Origin: a virus | IMG/VR virus record: IMGVR_UViG_3300026257_000024 | Span: 1 to 25,413 of that record | Direction: 5' to 3' (one strand) | DNA length: 25,413 nt | Shown here: piece by piece, positions 1 through 7,206 of the stretch | How the letters are laid out: each line of letters opens with the position of its first letter | Position numbering within the stretch: position 1 is the first letter of the stretch | Made by a program: the position numbers and the translations under genes | The notes under the pieces: model-generated | The model's input: only the letters and a program-made list of their open reading frames with translations | Database searches by the model: none | Told to the model about the DNA's origin: nothing

Positions 1-1
1 A

Positions 2-58
2 ATGTCCAAGACAGAGCACACCTATAGAGGTGTTGCCTACAAGCCAAAGGCGGCATAA
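2..58 (+). CDS. Short DUF4278-like peptide (18 aa, possibly the 3' end of a longer gene)
   Basis: The frame from the ATG at base 2 to the TAA at 56-58 reads a short basic peptide containing TYRGVAYKPK. The T/L-Y-R-G-V-x-Y pattern resembles the start of DUF4278-type small proteins found in cyanobacteria and their phages. The window edge lies one base upstream, so I cannot tell whether this ATG is the start or an internal Met of a longer gene. It is followed at once by a strong terminator, as expected for the last gene of a unit. The family link is tentative. Confidence 0.35.
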   Translation: MSKTEHTYRGVAYKPKAA

Positions 59-64
59 GATTTG

Positions 65-91
65 GAGGGTGTGTTGACACCCTCTTTTTTT
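65..91 (+). terminator. Intrinsic terminator
   Basis: A perfect 8-bp stem, GAGGGTGT (65-72) with ACACCCTC (77-84), has a GTTG loop and is followed by seven T residues (85-91). It ends the unit entering from the left. Its loop and 3' arm contain the -35 box of the next promoter. Confidence 0.9.
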
Positions 92-101
92 ATGCTATAG
101 T
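74..101 (+). promoter_or_regulatory. Sigma70-type promoter overlapping the terminator
   Basis: TTGACA (74-79) is separated by 16 nt from TATAGT (96-101), which is preceded by TGC (94-96), an extended -10 element. The 11-mer TATGCTATAGT (91-101) recurs with small changes at 1226-1236 and 7945-7955. It would drive the ParB-like gene at 173. The leader between them can form a hairpin, TGTTCA (113-118) with TGAACA (136-141). AGGA at 161-164 may be the ribosome binding site. Confidence 0.65.
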
Positions 102-172
102 ATTATAGTTCTTGTTCAGAATTGGGATTTCTGCATGAACACCTAACCGTTCACACAACTAGGAACTAGACT

Positions 173-1207
173 ATGGCACTAACCGATGTTACACAACGTA
201 AGGGATTTAATGGTGATGGAATCATTGACCTTGCAGATTTTGATAGCCTTCCAGTGAAGGAGCAACTTAATGCTAAGTTTTTAGGATTTGATTTCCTTGA
301 CTTAGATACAGTAAATAAGTGGACTGATGACTATAAGAACATTGCAATACGTGATGAGAAAGATAACGTTAGATTAGATGAACTGTCTGACAGTTTTTAT
401 AGGCAGGGATTTCTAACAAAGTATTGGCCACCATGTGTGGGTATTGATGATAATTCACCTCGTGATGGTAGAGGAAGGATTAGAGCAGCACTCATGAATG
501 ATGAGAGATGGATACCTGTTGCTAAGTATAGATATGATGATAGAAGTGAAAGAAACTATTTAACTAATGGGTTGATTGCTAACAATCATGATCCTTCTGC
601 ACGTGCCACCCCACAGAATTTTATTGATGTTGGTGTTACTCTTATTTCTGAGGGTCAACTGCTCTGCAATAAGAATGATGTTGTGGATTGGCTTTATGGT
701 GAGGCAAATGTAAAACACTTCTGGCCAAATGATACTTGTAAAGGTGTAATAACTAGAATTATTGATACAATTTTAGTAAGAGGTAGTAAAGATGGAGCTC
801 CATTAACACACAGGCAAGATAGACCTGATTGGCAAGAGTGGGTCACTGATACTCTAGGGTATACGAAGAAAGATTTTTGGTTATGCTCTGCAGATAATGT
901 ATCGTATCTCTTTAGAGCATGGTGTGAAAAGATTCTTCCTTCTGTTTCTAAGGGTATTTCCCCTGTAAATATTATCCTGTACAGTAACTCTTATGATCCT
1001 AATAAATGTCGGAAGAATGTTCGTCAATGTGGGGATAGTCTTGATACCTTTTATCGTCAATCCTTTGGCCTGGTAAACGATAGTTTAAAGGGAGTCATAG
1101 AAGTTAAACCTTCTGAGACCCGTCCTTATAAAATATTAGGATGTGTTCCTCAGATCGTAGGTGAACATGATTTAAACGGTGGTTTGATTCCAGTTGACGA
1201 ATATTAA
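173..1207 (+). CDS. ParB-like domain protein (344 aa)
   Basis: Residues about 70-125 contain a ParB/Srx-like core: a short strand ending in a proline-rich turn, then DGRGRIRAALMNDERWIPV, which parallels the G-x-R-R-x-x-A motif and following strand of ParB N-terminal domains. The C-terminal two thirds (helical, with several Cys and Trp residues) I do not recognise. The gene stands alone: a terminator and promoter precede it and a new promoter follows its stop, so it behaves like a moron-type insertion. Phage proteins with this fold can be DNA-binding or nuclease-like, or can act on DNA modification; which applies here cannot be told. The start is the ATG after AGGAACTAGACT. Confidence 0.55.
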   Translation: MALTDVTQRKGFNGDGIIDLADFDSLPVKEQLNAKFLGFDFLDLDTVNKWTDDYKNIAIRDEKDNVRLDELSDSFYRQGFLTKYWPPCVGIDDNSPRDGRGRIRAALMNDERWIPVAKYRYDDRSERNYLTNGLIANNHDPSARATPQNFIDVGVTLISEGQLLCNKNDVVDWLYGEANVKHFWPNDTCKGVITRIIDTILVRGSKDGAPLTHRQDRPDWQEWVTDTLGYTKKDFWLCSADNVSYLFRAWCEKILPSVSKGISPVNIILYSNSYDPNKCRKNVRQCGDSLDTFYRQSFGLVNDSLKGVIEVKPSETRPYKILGCVPQIVGEHDLNGGLIPVDEY

Positions 1208-1208
1208 G

Positions 1209-1256
1209 TTGACTCCCTGATCTTTTATGCTAAAGTGGACGCAGTAAAACTAAATA
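1209..1256 (+). promoter_or_regulatory. talC promoter region: sigma70-like plus late-type element
   Basis: TTGACT (1209-1214), 16 nt, then TAAAGT (1231-1236) inside TATGCTAAAGT (1226-1236), the same extended -10 block as at 91-101. Fourteen bases further is CTAAATA (1250-1256), a variant of the T4 late -10 box, about 20 nt before the talC ATG. This suggests expression both early from the host-type promoter and late. Confidence 0.55.
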
Positions 1257-1276
1257 TTGTAGTCCACCTTATACCA

Positions 1277-1930
1277 ATGAAAATATTCCTAGACAGTAGT
1301 AACGTAGAAGAGATCACTGCTGCCGTGGAGACGGGGTTAGTTGATGGTGTTACTACCAACCCATCCTTAATGCTTCAGGCAGGACAAGATCCTAATGAAG
1401 TACTGAAACAAATTACTGGACTGTTCTCATGGGATGCCTCAGTATCTGCTGAAGTTAGTGGAGAAGTAGCAGAGAACATGCTAGACATGGCAGAGGAATA
1501 CCTCAGCATTCATCCAAGTATTACAATCAAAGTCCCATGTAATGTAGAGGGACTCAAAGCATGTAAAGAATTATCTGATGATGAGATACCTGTTAACGTT
1601 ACCCTAGTATTCTCTACAGCACAAGCAATTCTTGCTGCTAAAGCAGGTGCTGCATACGTATCACCATTCGTGGGTAGGGTCAATGATAACTCCTTTAGTG
1701 GGGTTGAGTTGATCGAACACATCAGTAGAACTTATAAGAAGCATGATGTCAAGACAGAGATCCTTGCAGCGAGTCTCAGGGACGTGTTCGATGTGTCAAA
1801 GTGTTACGAAGTAGGTGCAGATGTGGTAACCATGCCCCCAAAGATCTTCTGGGGGATGTATAATCATATTCTAACCGAGAAAGGGTTAGCCAAATTTAAC
1901 GAGGACTGGAGGAAAGTCTTAGACCGATGA
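1277..1930 (+). CDS. talC: Transaldolase, TalC/fructose-6-phosphate aldolase-like family
   Basis: Transaldolase moves a dihydroxyacetone unit between sugar phosphates in the pentose phosphate pathway. The 217-aa product has the short-transaldolase length, starts MKIFLDSSNVEEI, and carries the TTNPS motif (residues 26-30) and the Schiff-base lysine in TIKVP (Lys85). Glu59 in SAEVSG sits where fructose-6-phosphate aldolases have Gln, so true transaldolase activity is more likely. The ATG at 1277 is chosen over an upstream in-frame GTG (1235) that lies within the promoter. This is a classic cyanophage auxiliary gene, thought to push host carbon toward NADPH and ribose-5-phosphate. Its stop overlaps the next ATG (ATGA). 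Confidence 0.95.
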   Translation: MKIFLDSSNVEEITAAVETGLVDGVTTNPSLMLQAGQDPNEVLKQITGLFSWDASVSAEVSGEVAENMLDMAEEYLSIHPSITIKVPCNVEGLKACKELSDDEIPVNVTLVFSTAQAILAAKAGAAYVSPFVGRVNDNSFSGVELIEHISRTYKKHDVKTEILAASLRDVFDVSKCYEVGADVVTMPPKIFWGMYNHILTEKGLAKFNEDWRKVLDR

Positions 1931-2070
1931 AATGTGAAGTACAACTCTACGTTGCAGGAACAGTCATCCGAGAGGTGGTTCAGTGTCGTAACTACGACCA
2001 TGCTAAAGAGATTGCTCTAGCAAGGAACCCTGGATGTAAAATCATAAGTGTCACCGCTATATTCACATGA
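1927..2070 (+). CDS. Small conserved-type cyanophage protein (47 aa)
   Basis: An ATG overlapping the talC stop opens a 47-residue frame beginning MKCEVQLYVAGTVIREVV, with a central segment RNYDHAKEIALARNPG and a C-terminal strand IISVTAIF. It reads as a compact beta-alpha-beta protein. It ends in ATGA, overlapping the next start at 2067, so it is translationally coupled on both sides. I recall similar short proteins in other cyanomyoviruses, but no function is known to me. Coupling and a sensible protein composition make it a real gene. Confidence 0.75.
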   Translation: MKCEVQLYVAGTVIREVVQCRNYDHAKEIALARNPGCKIISVTAIFT

Positions 2071-2351
2071 ACGCACTAATCATTTTCATGTCCTTCTTGG
2101 ACTTCATATTCTATCCTACTATAGTAGCAACAATAGTTGCTGTTATCATTGAGCAGATTGTGAGAAGGATAAGTAATCCAGAGTGGAACGATGATCAGAA
2201 GTTGATCAACACTACCATGAGGATACGTAAGTTCTTCTATAGACAATCAATCATTATCAATGTACTATGGTTCCTAGGGTATGCTATACTGATGCTTACT
2301 GTAGGTAGGCAGCAACCAGCAGCAATGCCTGATATGATTTGGCAAGGATAG
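2067..2351 (+). CDS. Predicted two-pass membrane protein (94 aa)
   Basis: Two hydrophobic stretches, residues about 5-30 and about 60-78, flank a charged central segment rich in Arg and Lys with PEWNDDQK. There is no recognisable enzyme motif. It lies between talC and an oxygenase in the coupled operon; its stop TAG is immediately followed by the next ATG (2352). It is likely inserted in the host inner or thylakoid membrane, but its role is unknown. Confidence 0.65.
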   Translation: MNALIIFMSFLDFIFYPTIVATIVAVIIEQIVRRISNPEWNDDQKLINTTMRIRKFFYRQSIIINVLWFLGYAILMLTVGRQQPAAMPDMIWQG

Positions 2352-2858
2352 ATGTGGGTTGAGGAAGACCTCCACGTGGAAGAGTATTTCTGTCCATTTG
2401 AGAGTGAGATAAACCCACGTTTGTATGATCTTATTGTTAAGGCACCTCAGAATACTGAACCGCCTGATAATATTAATGCAAAGATGACAGACTGGCACAT
2501 AGAATGTGATCAGTTAGTTGATTGGGTAGCAGAATGTATTTACAAAGACTTCTCTGTACCACCTGACACTTTAAAGTGTTCGGAGGTATGGGGAGTTTTA
2601 TATAATGAGGGTGACTTTACTACACCTCATCAACATTCACCTAGTCTATTCTCATTCGCTTACTATGTGAATGCACCCTTTGGTTCTGCTCCATTAGTAT
2701 TCTTTACTTCTAACCACAAAATATATCCTGAACCAGGTATGTTAGTGGTCTTTGAGAGTAGACTCAAGCACGGTGTACCACCTAATCATTGTAGGAATAG
2801 GTGTATGGTAGCAGGTAACTTTATACATGCAAGAGACAGTGGAACCTATGGATTATAA
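2352..2858 (+). CDS. Putative 2OG-Fe(II) oxygenase (168 aa), paralogue of 21742-22293
   Basis: The double-stranded beta-helix signature of the putative 2OG-Fe(II) oxygenase group is visible: TPHQHS (His93, His95), a strand with YYVNAP, then GMLVVFESRLKHGVPP (distal His140) and Arg150, which should bind 2-oxoglutarate. Such enzymes hydroxylate proteins, nucleobases or small molecules using O2, Fe(II) and 2-oxoglutarate; the substrate is unknown. Its core aligns well by eye with the protein at 21742-22293 (EVWG/ECWG, HxH, YYVN, PLV-F, GML-F). Its end overlaps purM by 11 nt. Confidence 0.75.
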   Translation: MWVEEDLHVEEYFCPFESEINPRLYDLIVKAPQNTEPPDNINAKMTDWHIECDQLVDWVAECIYKDFSVPPDTLKCSEVWGVLYNEGDFTTPHQHSPSLFSFAYYVNAPFGSAPLVFFTSNHKIYPEPGMLVVFESRLKHGVPPNHCRNRCMVAGNFIHARDSGTYGL

Positions 2859-3735
2859 AACTTCAGGTGTTGATATAGATGCTGCTAATGCATTTGCAAA
2901 GTCTATACCTATTGCTAGTCATGGATTTGGTGGAACGTTCCCAGTGCCTACTGGATATGAGAAACCTGTCTTAGTATCTGGTGCTGATGGTGTCGGAACT
3001 AAGATGAATATATGTAGAGTTGCTAATGATTATACTACTATTGGTATAGATCTAGTTGCTATGTGTGTCAACGATGTGATCACTAGTGGTGCTAAACCAT
3101 TATACTTTTTGGATTATGTTTCCACTAAGAAGATAGATGACAAGGTTGCTGACATCATGGTTGGTATCCTTAAAGGATGTGAGATAGCAGGGATAGATCT
3201 CCTAGGTGGAGAGACAGCAGAGCATTTCAGACAGAGTGACTATGATCTCGCAGGATTTTGCACAGGTATAGTAGAACAGGCCGAACTTATAGATGGAAGA
3301 CTTATAAAACCAGGTGATAAGATCATTGGACTGGACAGTAGTGGAGTTCATAGTAATGGATATACTATTGTTAATGATGGTCTATGGAGACATCATCTAG
3401 TATATAAAGACCAACCAGAACTCCTTACTCCAACTACAATCTATGCTCCTTTAGTTGCTGATCTATTAGATGAGTATCCTATCGTAGGTATGGCACACAT
3501 CACAGGTGGTGGACTGGTTGAGAATGTCCCACGTATATTACCTAAAGGATTAAAAGCAGAGATTGATTACGATTCTTGGGAGAGACCAGAGATTTTTAAC
3601 ATCATACAAAATAATTGTGATGTGGCAGAGGAAGAGATGAGGAGAGTATTTAATCTTGGCATAGGGTATTGCCTTATTGTACCTCCTGATGTTACTATAG
3701 ATATAGGTAAGGTTATAGGGGAGGTAAAAATGTGA
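2848..3735 (+). CDS. purM: Phosphoribosylformylglycinamidine cyclo-ligase (AIR synthase)
   Basis: PurM closes FGAM to aminoimidazole ribonucleotide using ATP, in purine synthesis. Family blocks are clear: start KTSGVDIDAAN, SGADGVGTK (ATP/substrate loop), VNDVITSGAKPLYFLDY, GGETAEHF, DLAGFCTG, SSGVHSNGYTIV and HITGGGLVENVPRILP. The ATG at 2848 is preferred to one at 2827 because it matches the family N-terminus and gives less overlap with the upstream oxygenase. The protein is about 295 aa, roughly 45-50 shorter than bacterial PurM, with a compressed C-terminal region. A GTGA junction couples it to the next gene. Confidence 0.95.
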   Translation: MDYKTSGVDIDAANAFAKSIPIASHGFGGTFPVPTGYEKPVLVSGADGVGTKMNICRVANDYTTIGIDLVAMCVNDVITSGAKPLYFLDYVSTKKIDDKVADIMVGILKGCEIAGIDLLGGETAEHFRQSDYDLAGFCTGIVEQAELIDGRLIKPGDKIIGLDSSGVHSNGYTIVNDGLWRHHLVYKDQPELLTPTTIYAPLVADLLDEYPIVGMAHITGGGLVENVPRILPKGLKAEIDYDSWERPEIFNIIQNNCDVAEEEMRRVFNLGIGYCLIVPPDVTIDIGKVIGEVKM

Positions 3736-4034
3736 GTAAGAAACCGATACCAGGATCTTACATCGATACTCAAGGTATGGGTGCTCCTGCTGATCCTAAT
3801 TACAAAGGACCAAAGGGAAAAGTAGATTACAAACCTGCCATCGTTAAACCTCGTAGGTTATTCACAGAAGATATGGTTAAGGAGGCAAAGATTCTCATCA
3901 ATGAAGTATTAGATGAGAGAGAAGGTAAGTTTGATTACACATCTTATTTTGACACTGAAAAGTTTAAGCACACAGTATTAGAAGAGGAACCACCTTATGA
4001 CAAGAGACGACACTCCAAGAATAGATCCAAGTGA
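3732..4034 (+). CDS. Hypothetical hydrophilic protein (100 aa), GTG start
   Basis: The frame starts with GTG (MSKKPIPGSYIDTQGM), overlapping the purM stop as GTGA. A strong ribosome binding site, GGGGAGG (3718-3724), lies at ideal distance and decides this start. The protein is Pro/Gly-rich at the N-terminus, helical around residues 43-63 and ends in a basic tail (DKRRHSKNRSK). I recognise no domain. It sits between two purine genes, but nothing in its sequence ties it to purine metabolism. Confidence 0.7.
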   Translation: MSKKPIPGSYIDTQGMGAPADPNYKGPKGKVDYKPAIVKPRRLFTEDMVKEAKILINEVLDEREGKFDYTSYFDTEKFKHTVLEEEPPYDKRRHSKNRSK

Positions 4035-4188
4035 ATACATGCAGAAGGGATGGGACGAATCACCACTAGGTGCTCATCCTTACGTCAAAGGATCCCGTCA
4101 CAATAAGATTGGGATGTGGGTAATGTGGACCTACTATGTTATTTTTATCCTCATGGTCATTAGACTTATAGTTGTATTAAACTCATGA
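3997..4188 (+). CDS. Small single-pass membrane protein (63 aa)
   Basis: A polar N-terminal half (DPSEYMQKGWDESPLG) is followed by a hydrophobic helix at residues about 40-62. GAGG lies upstream of the ATG at 3997, supporting this start although it overlaps the previous gene by 38 nt; an alternative ATG at 4039 would avoid the overlap. The stop overlaps purN (ATGA). No function can be assigned. Confidence 0.6.
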   Translation: MTRDDTPRIDPSEYMQKGWDESPLGAHPYVKGSRHNKIGMWVMWTYYVIFILMVIRLIVVLNS

Positions 4189-4706
4189 GAATAGGAGTAA
4201 TGTGTTCTGGGAATGGCACTAACTTCGAGAACATAGTAAGAACCTGCAGTAAACATGAAGTTGTGTTGATGATACACAACAAGAAAGAGTGTGGTGCCAT
4301 CAAGAGAGCAGACAAATTAGGTATAGCTCACTGCAGGATCTCTACCAAGGATGAGGATCAAATGATCCTGTTGTTTCAGGCATGGAGAGTTGATCTCATA
4401 GTATTAGCAGGATATATGAGGGTGTTATCACCTGATTTCATCAAAGCATTTCCTGATAAGATAATTAATGTGCATCCATCTTTGTTACCAAAGTATAAAG
4501 GAATGTATGCCATCGAACAAGCCCTAGATAGTGGTGATAAGAAGACAGGATGCACTGTTCACTATGTAAATGAAGAGTTAGATGGTGGTAAGATCATAGA
4601 TCAATCAGTCGTGATGATTTGTCCCGATGATGATGTAAAGACTTTAACTCAGAGAATACAACAGGCAGAGCATAGATTGCTTCCATTAGTAATCAATTCA
4701 TTATGA
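4185..4706 (+). CDS. purN: Phosphoribosylglycinamide formyltransferase (GAR transformylase)
   Basis: PurN transfers a formyl group from 10-formyl-tetrahydrofolate to GAR, two steps before PurM acts. The catalytic set is intact: Asn95 and His97 in INVHPSLLPKYKG, Thr124 in GCTVHYV and Asp133 in ELDGG. The N-terminal CSGNGTNFENI is the phosphate-binding loop. At 173 aa it lacks about 30-40 residues at the C-terminus compared with Escherichia coli PurN, beyond the catalytic core. It overlaps both neighbours by ATGA, so it is translated in step with them. Confidence 0.95.
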   Translation: MRIGVMCSGNGTNFENIVRTCSKHEVVLMIHNKKECGAIKRADKLGIAHCRISTKDEDQMILLFQAWRVDLIVLAGYMRVLSPDFIKAFPDKIINVHPSLLPKYKGMYAIEQALDSGDKKTGCTVHYVNEELDGGKIIDQSVVMICPDDDVKTLTQRIQQAEHRLLPLVINSL

Positions 4707-5041
4707 AACCGCAGAGTGCTAAGGGGAAAGGCCGAAGATTCCAACAGTGGGTACGTGACATGCTCATAGAGCATAGAGATGTGCACCCAGAAGATATAGA
4801 GTCACGTAGCATGGGTGCTGGTGGTGAAGATCTCATCATGGCAAGAGATGCTAGACAAAAGTTCCCGTTTAGTATAGAATGTAAGAATGTAGAGAAATTA
4901 AATGTATATGAGGCATATGCACAGGCATGTGCCAATGCAAAGGGTCATGAACCTATCTTGTTTATGAAGAAGAACCATAAGAAACCCCTTGTTGTTGTTG
5001 ATGCCGAATGGTTTATTAAGAATGTTTACAATACCGATTGA
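4703..5041 (+). CDS. PD-(D/E)XK nuclease, Holliday-junction-resolvase-like (112 aa)
   Basis: An N-terminal basic helix (KGKGRRFQQWVRDML) is followed by SMGAGGEDL (Asp43) and PFSIECKN (Glu59, Lys61), the D...ExK catalytic arrangement of small archaeal-Hjc/VRR-like nucleases. The tail ILFMKKNHKKPLVVVDAEWF matches the late strands of this fold. It may cleave branched DNA during replication or packaging, or degrade host DNA. It is coupled to purN by ATGA and overlaps the next gene's start. Confidence 0.75.
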   Translation: MKPQSAKGKGRRFQQWVRDMLIEHRDVHPEDIESRSMGAGGEDLIMARDARQKFPFSIECKNVEKLNVYEAYAQACANAKGHEPILFMKKNHKKPLVVVDAEWFIKNVYNTD

Positions 5042-5597
5042 GTCTTTCAGTGTACCTAACTGGGACCACTGGAAACCAGAAATATTATCTAATCTAACTA
5101 CTGGTAGCACACTAGCAGAGATAAACTCCAGTGGCTACGGTAAGTTTGATGACATGGAGTCGGATTATTTTGACAATAATAATAGTCAAACCCTCCCAAG
5201 ATATTATGATGTCGTTACAGAGGCATTACAACCCGTTCTAGAGGAGTTTGAGGAGTCTTATCCGAGTGATATAAAGATCACAAGTATGTGGTATCAGAAA
5301 ACATTTTCTGGACAGATGCATGGAGTACATAATCACGGTGTTTTAGGTGTGTCTGCTGCCTTCTATATCGAGTTCGATCCACTTATACATAAACCTACTA
5401 CCTTCTATGCACCCTTCCATAATTTTTTTAATGGAGACATGGTATCATATACTCCAGAGGTGAAGGAAGGAGACATAGTATTCTTTCCAAGTTACTTACT
5501 ACATCAACAGGATCCAAACAAGAGTCCTGTTATTAGGACGATAATTTCTTTTAACATCGCAGGTTATACTCCAGTACATCATGAATTACAGAGATAG
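5022..5597 (+). CDS. Putative 2OG-Fe(II) oxygenase (191 aa)
   Basis: Metal ligands fit HGVHNHG (His103 and His105, with His100 as an alternative) and His161 in FFPSYLLHQQ; Arg172 in VIRTIISFN is the expected 2-oxoglutarate anchor. The pattern (HxH, FFPS-x-x-x-H, R-x-x-I-S-F-N) is that of the putative oxygenase group with the ISFN ending. The start chosen is the ATG at 5022, giving MFTIPIESFSVPNW and a 20-nt overlap with the nuclease; an upstream ATG at 4989 lies deep inside that gene. It is the first of three consecutive oxygenase genes. Substrate unknown. Confidence 0.75.
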   Translation: MFTIPIESFSVPNWDHWKPEILSNLTTGSTLAEINSSGYGKFDDMESDYFDNNNSQTLPRYYDVVTEALQPVLEEFEESYPSDIKITSMWYQKTFSGQMHGVHNHGVLGVSAAFYIEFDPLIHKPTTFYAPFHNFFNGDMVSYTPEVKEGDIVFFPSYLLHQQDPNKSPVIRTIISFNIAGYTPVHHELQR

Positions 5598-6096
5598 ATA
5601 TGTCACCGTTGATCTTGAGGATGATGAGTTCTCAAGGATACTTAAAGAGATAGGAGAACCTAAGTATGAACCAACAGAAATCGAGGACGTACGTCAGTCT
5701 TCTGTCGCCTTTATTGAGTCGCAACTCCTCAAAGATGTCATCCAAAGTTATTGTCAGCGAGTTAACGAAGCTGCTAAGTGGCACTTCGATCTCGACTTTC
5801 TGGAGCCTCTACAGATTTCGAAGTATGCAGAGGGAGATAGATATGATTGGCACCAAGACGAATCAGAGTGGTGTAGAAACAAAAGAAAAGAAGAACGAAT
5901 AAGAAAAGTCTCCTTCGTACTTCTTCTGAATGATGACTTCGAAGGTGGAGAGTTTATGTTACTCAATCAAGAGATACCATTAAATAAAGGGTCAGCAATA
6001 TTTTTCCATGCTGACGACTATCATCAGGTTAATGCAGTTACTAAAGGAGAACGTATGAGTTTAGTAGGATGGATACAGGGGCCACCATGGGTATAG
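5581..6096 (+). CDS. 2OG-Fe(II) oxygenase, prolyl-4-hydroxylase-type (171 aa)
   Basis: The P4H-type motif order is complete: YDWHQDES (His91, Asp93), the strand SFVLLLNDDFEGGEF, then YHQVNAVTKGERMSLVGWIQGP (His148, Arg158). The N-D-x-F-x-G-G-E-F block and the closing W-x-Q-G are typical of PKHD-type hydroxylases, which hydroxylate proline or other residues in proteins. It overlaps the previous gene by 17 nt and the next by 10 nt. Target protein unknown. Confidence 0.85.
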   Translation: MNYRDRYVTVDLEDDEFSRILKEIGEPKYEPTEIEDVRQSSVAFIESQLLKDVIQSYCQRVNEAAKWHFDLDFLEPLQISKYAEGDRYDWHQDESEWCRNKRKEERIRKVSFVLLLNDDFEGGEFMLLNQEIPLNKGSAIFFHADDYHQVNAVTKGERMSLVGWIQGPPWV

Positions 6097-6704
6097 ATCA
6101 AGCTATACTTTACGATGGCATGGTTGCCAAACCTCGTACTGATTTTCTGTACACAGAATTCATAGACGAGAAGGCAACTGATGCATTGGTAGATTTTTAT
6201 CACACTCAAGACATCTTTGAGGGTGGTGAAGGGCAGACTATCGATGATCAAGGTGGTGGCATGGTCAACAAAGACATCAAAGACTCCATGGATTATCCTA
6301 TCTTTGTAGGTATCCAAGACCGTAGAGTCAGAGACTTCACTGAGGAAGTCAATCGTGTCTGTCATAACTATGCTGAGAGATTTCCACTGTGTACTAAGAC
6401 AAACATGTGGAAGATGGAAGAGTTCTTTAACCTTCAGTACTATAAACCTGGAGGTGGGTATCATCTATGGCATTGTGAAAGACAATCATCAAGCAGATCT
6501 AACACGTACAGACATCTGGTTTGGGTGGTATACTTAAACGATGTTCCTAATGGAGGTACAGAGTTCTTTCACCAGCAACAATACATAGAAGCAGAGAAGG
6601 CAAAGTGTTGCATCTGGCCATCAGATTGGACATTCACCCACAAAGGACGCAAGTCCGATACTCACGAAAAGATCATAGCAACAGGATGGTATCATTTCAT
6701 ATGA
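6087..6704 (+). CDS. 2OG-Fe(II) oxygenase with HxE ligand pair (205 aa)
   Basis: GGGYHLWHCERQ carries an H-x-E ligand pair (His129, Glu131), followed by the strand LVWVVYLNDVPNGGTEF and CIWPSDWTFTHKGRKS (distal His185), with a basic residue about ten positions on (Lys195) to bind 2-oxoglutarate. Glu in place of Asp is seen in some cyanophage oxygenases. The ATG at 6087 is preferred over 6069: AGGGG lies five bases upstream and the overlap is shorter. It is coupled by ATGA to a 24-codon ORF. Confidence 0.8.
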   Translation: MGIDQAILYDGMVAKPRTDFLYTEFIDEKATDALVDFYHTQDIFEGGEGQTIDDQGGGMVNKDIKDSMDYPIFVGIQDRRVRDFTEEVNRVCHNYAERFPLCTKTNMWKMEEFFNLQYYKPGGGYHLWHCERQSSSRSNTYRHLVWVVYLNDVPNGGTEFFHQQQYIEAEKAKCCIWPSDWTFTHKGRKSDTHEKIIATGWYHFI

Positions 6705-6775
6705 AACGGGTACTAAAATGGATTAAAAAATGGTTAGACTTATCACACCCAACACCTTGGAGGCATCATAAATGA
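6701..6775 (+). CDS. 24-aa cationic microprotein
   Basis: A short frame begins at an ATG overlapping the oxygenase stop and ends in a TGA overlapping the next ATG at 6772, so both ends are ATGA junctions. The peptide begins MKRVLKWIKKWLDLSH and is rich in Lys, Trp and His; its first part could form an amphipathic helix. It could be a translational coupler or a functional membrane-active peptide. No homologue is known to me. Confidence 0.5.
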   Translation: MKRVLKWIKKWLDLSHPTPWRHHK

Positions 6776-7137
6776 CATTCACACCATATCATCAAGCAGT
6801 AATCGCAGCGAAGGCAGCAGTCATCGAAGGACTTAAGATTGACGAGAAAGAAGAAACACTCTCCGAACTATGGAGACATTACATGGGACTACGTGCTATC
6901 GAACAACAGAATCAGCACACAGAACTGGATGACAACAAGCCAACTGAGAGTATTACCTTTAATGTGAAGGATAATTTTGGATCTGATCCATTTACAATGG
7001 AGAACCCATACATCCCAGCGATGAATGGCCCATACATCCCACTAGACTTAGGTGACGCAACCATTGCTGCTGATACAGTAACAGTTGGTAGTGGTTTGAT
7101 TGGTGGCATGGGTCAAGATCACATTACATTTTCCTGA
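6772..7137 (+). CDS. Hypothetical protein (121 aa)
   Basis: The N-terminal 50 residues are helical (AVIAAKAAVIEGLKIDEKEETLSEL is 25 long; residues about 9-33). The remainder is low in charge with a PYIPAMNGPYIPLDLG segment and a Gly-rich end. I recognise no catalytic motif; a structural or assembly role is possible. It is the last gene of the talC operon before the new promoter at 7153. Confidence 0.6.
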   Translation: MTFTPYHQAVIAAKAAVIEGLKIDEKEETLSELWRHYMGLRAIEQQNQHTELDDNKPTESITFNVKDNFGSDPFTMENPYIPAMNGPYIPLDLGDATIAADTVTVGSGLIGGMGQDHITFS

Positions 7138-7152
7138 CATAGGTAAAAATAC

Positions 7153-7182
7153 TTGACAGAAGTTTTAGATTTACTATATAAT
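7153..7182 (+). promoter_or_regulatory. Consensus sigma70-type promoter
   Basis: TTGACA (7153-7158) and TATAAT (7177-7182) are both perfect hexamers, spaced 18 nt; an overlapping TATATA at 7175-7180 gives 16. It lies in the short gap between genes and would drive the three small genes at 7207-7776 with host RNA polymerase, so early expression is expected. Confidence 0.7.
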
Positions 7183-7206
7183 TATGTTACGTTACTTAAC
7201 ATAAGA

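Noticed and set aside
102-172. Glutamine-type riboswitch in the leader of the ParB-like gene
   Set aside because: CGTTCA and paired GTTC/GAAC segments drew attention, but the conserved purine-rich second half of that motif is missing.
1235-1276. GTG start extending talC by 14 codons
   Set aside because: It lies in the -10 region of the talC promoter and the family starts at MKIFLDSSN (1277).
2280-2290. TATGCTATACT, identical to the promoter block at 7945
   Set aside because: It is inside a coding region (GYAI) with no -35 and no late box nearby; chance is as likely as function.
6024-6464. 146-codon minus-strand frame opposite the oxygenases
   Set aside because: The opposite strand holds two oxygenases with complete motifs; no promoter or ribosome site supports the antisense frame.
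7153-7206. TTG start extending the 49-aa membrane protein
   Set aside because: The TTG is the first base triplet of a perfect TTGACA box; the ATG at 7207 gives a normal membrane protein.
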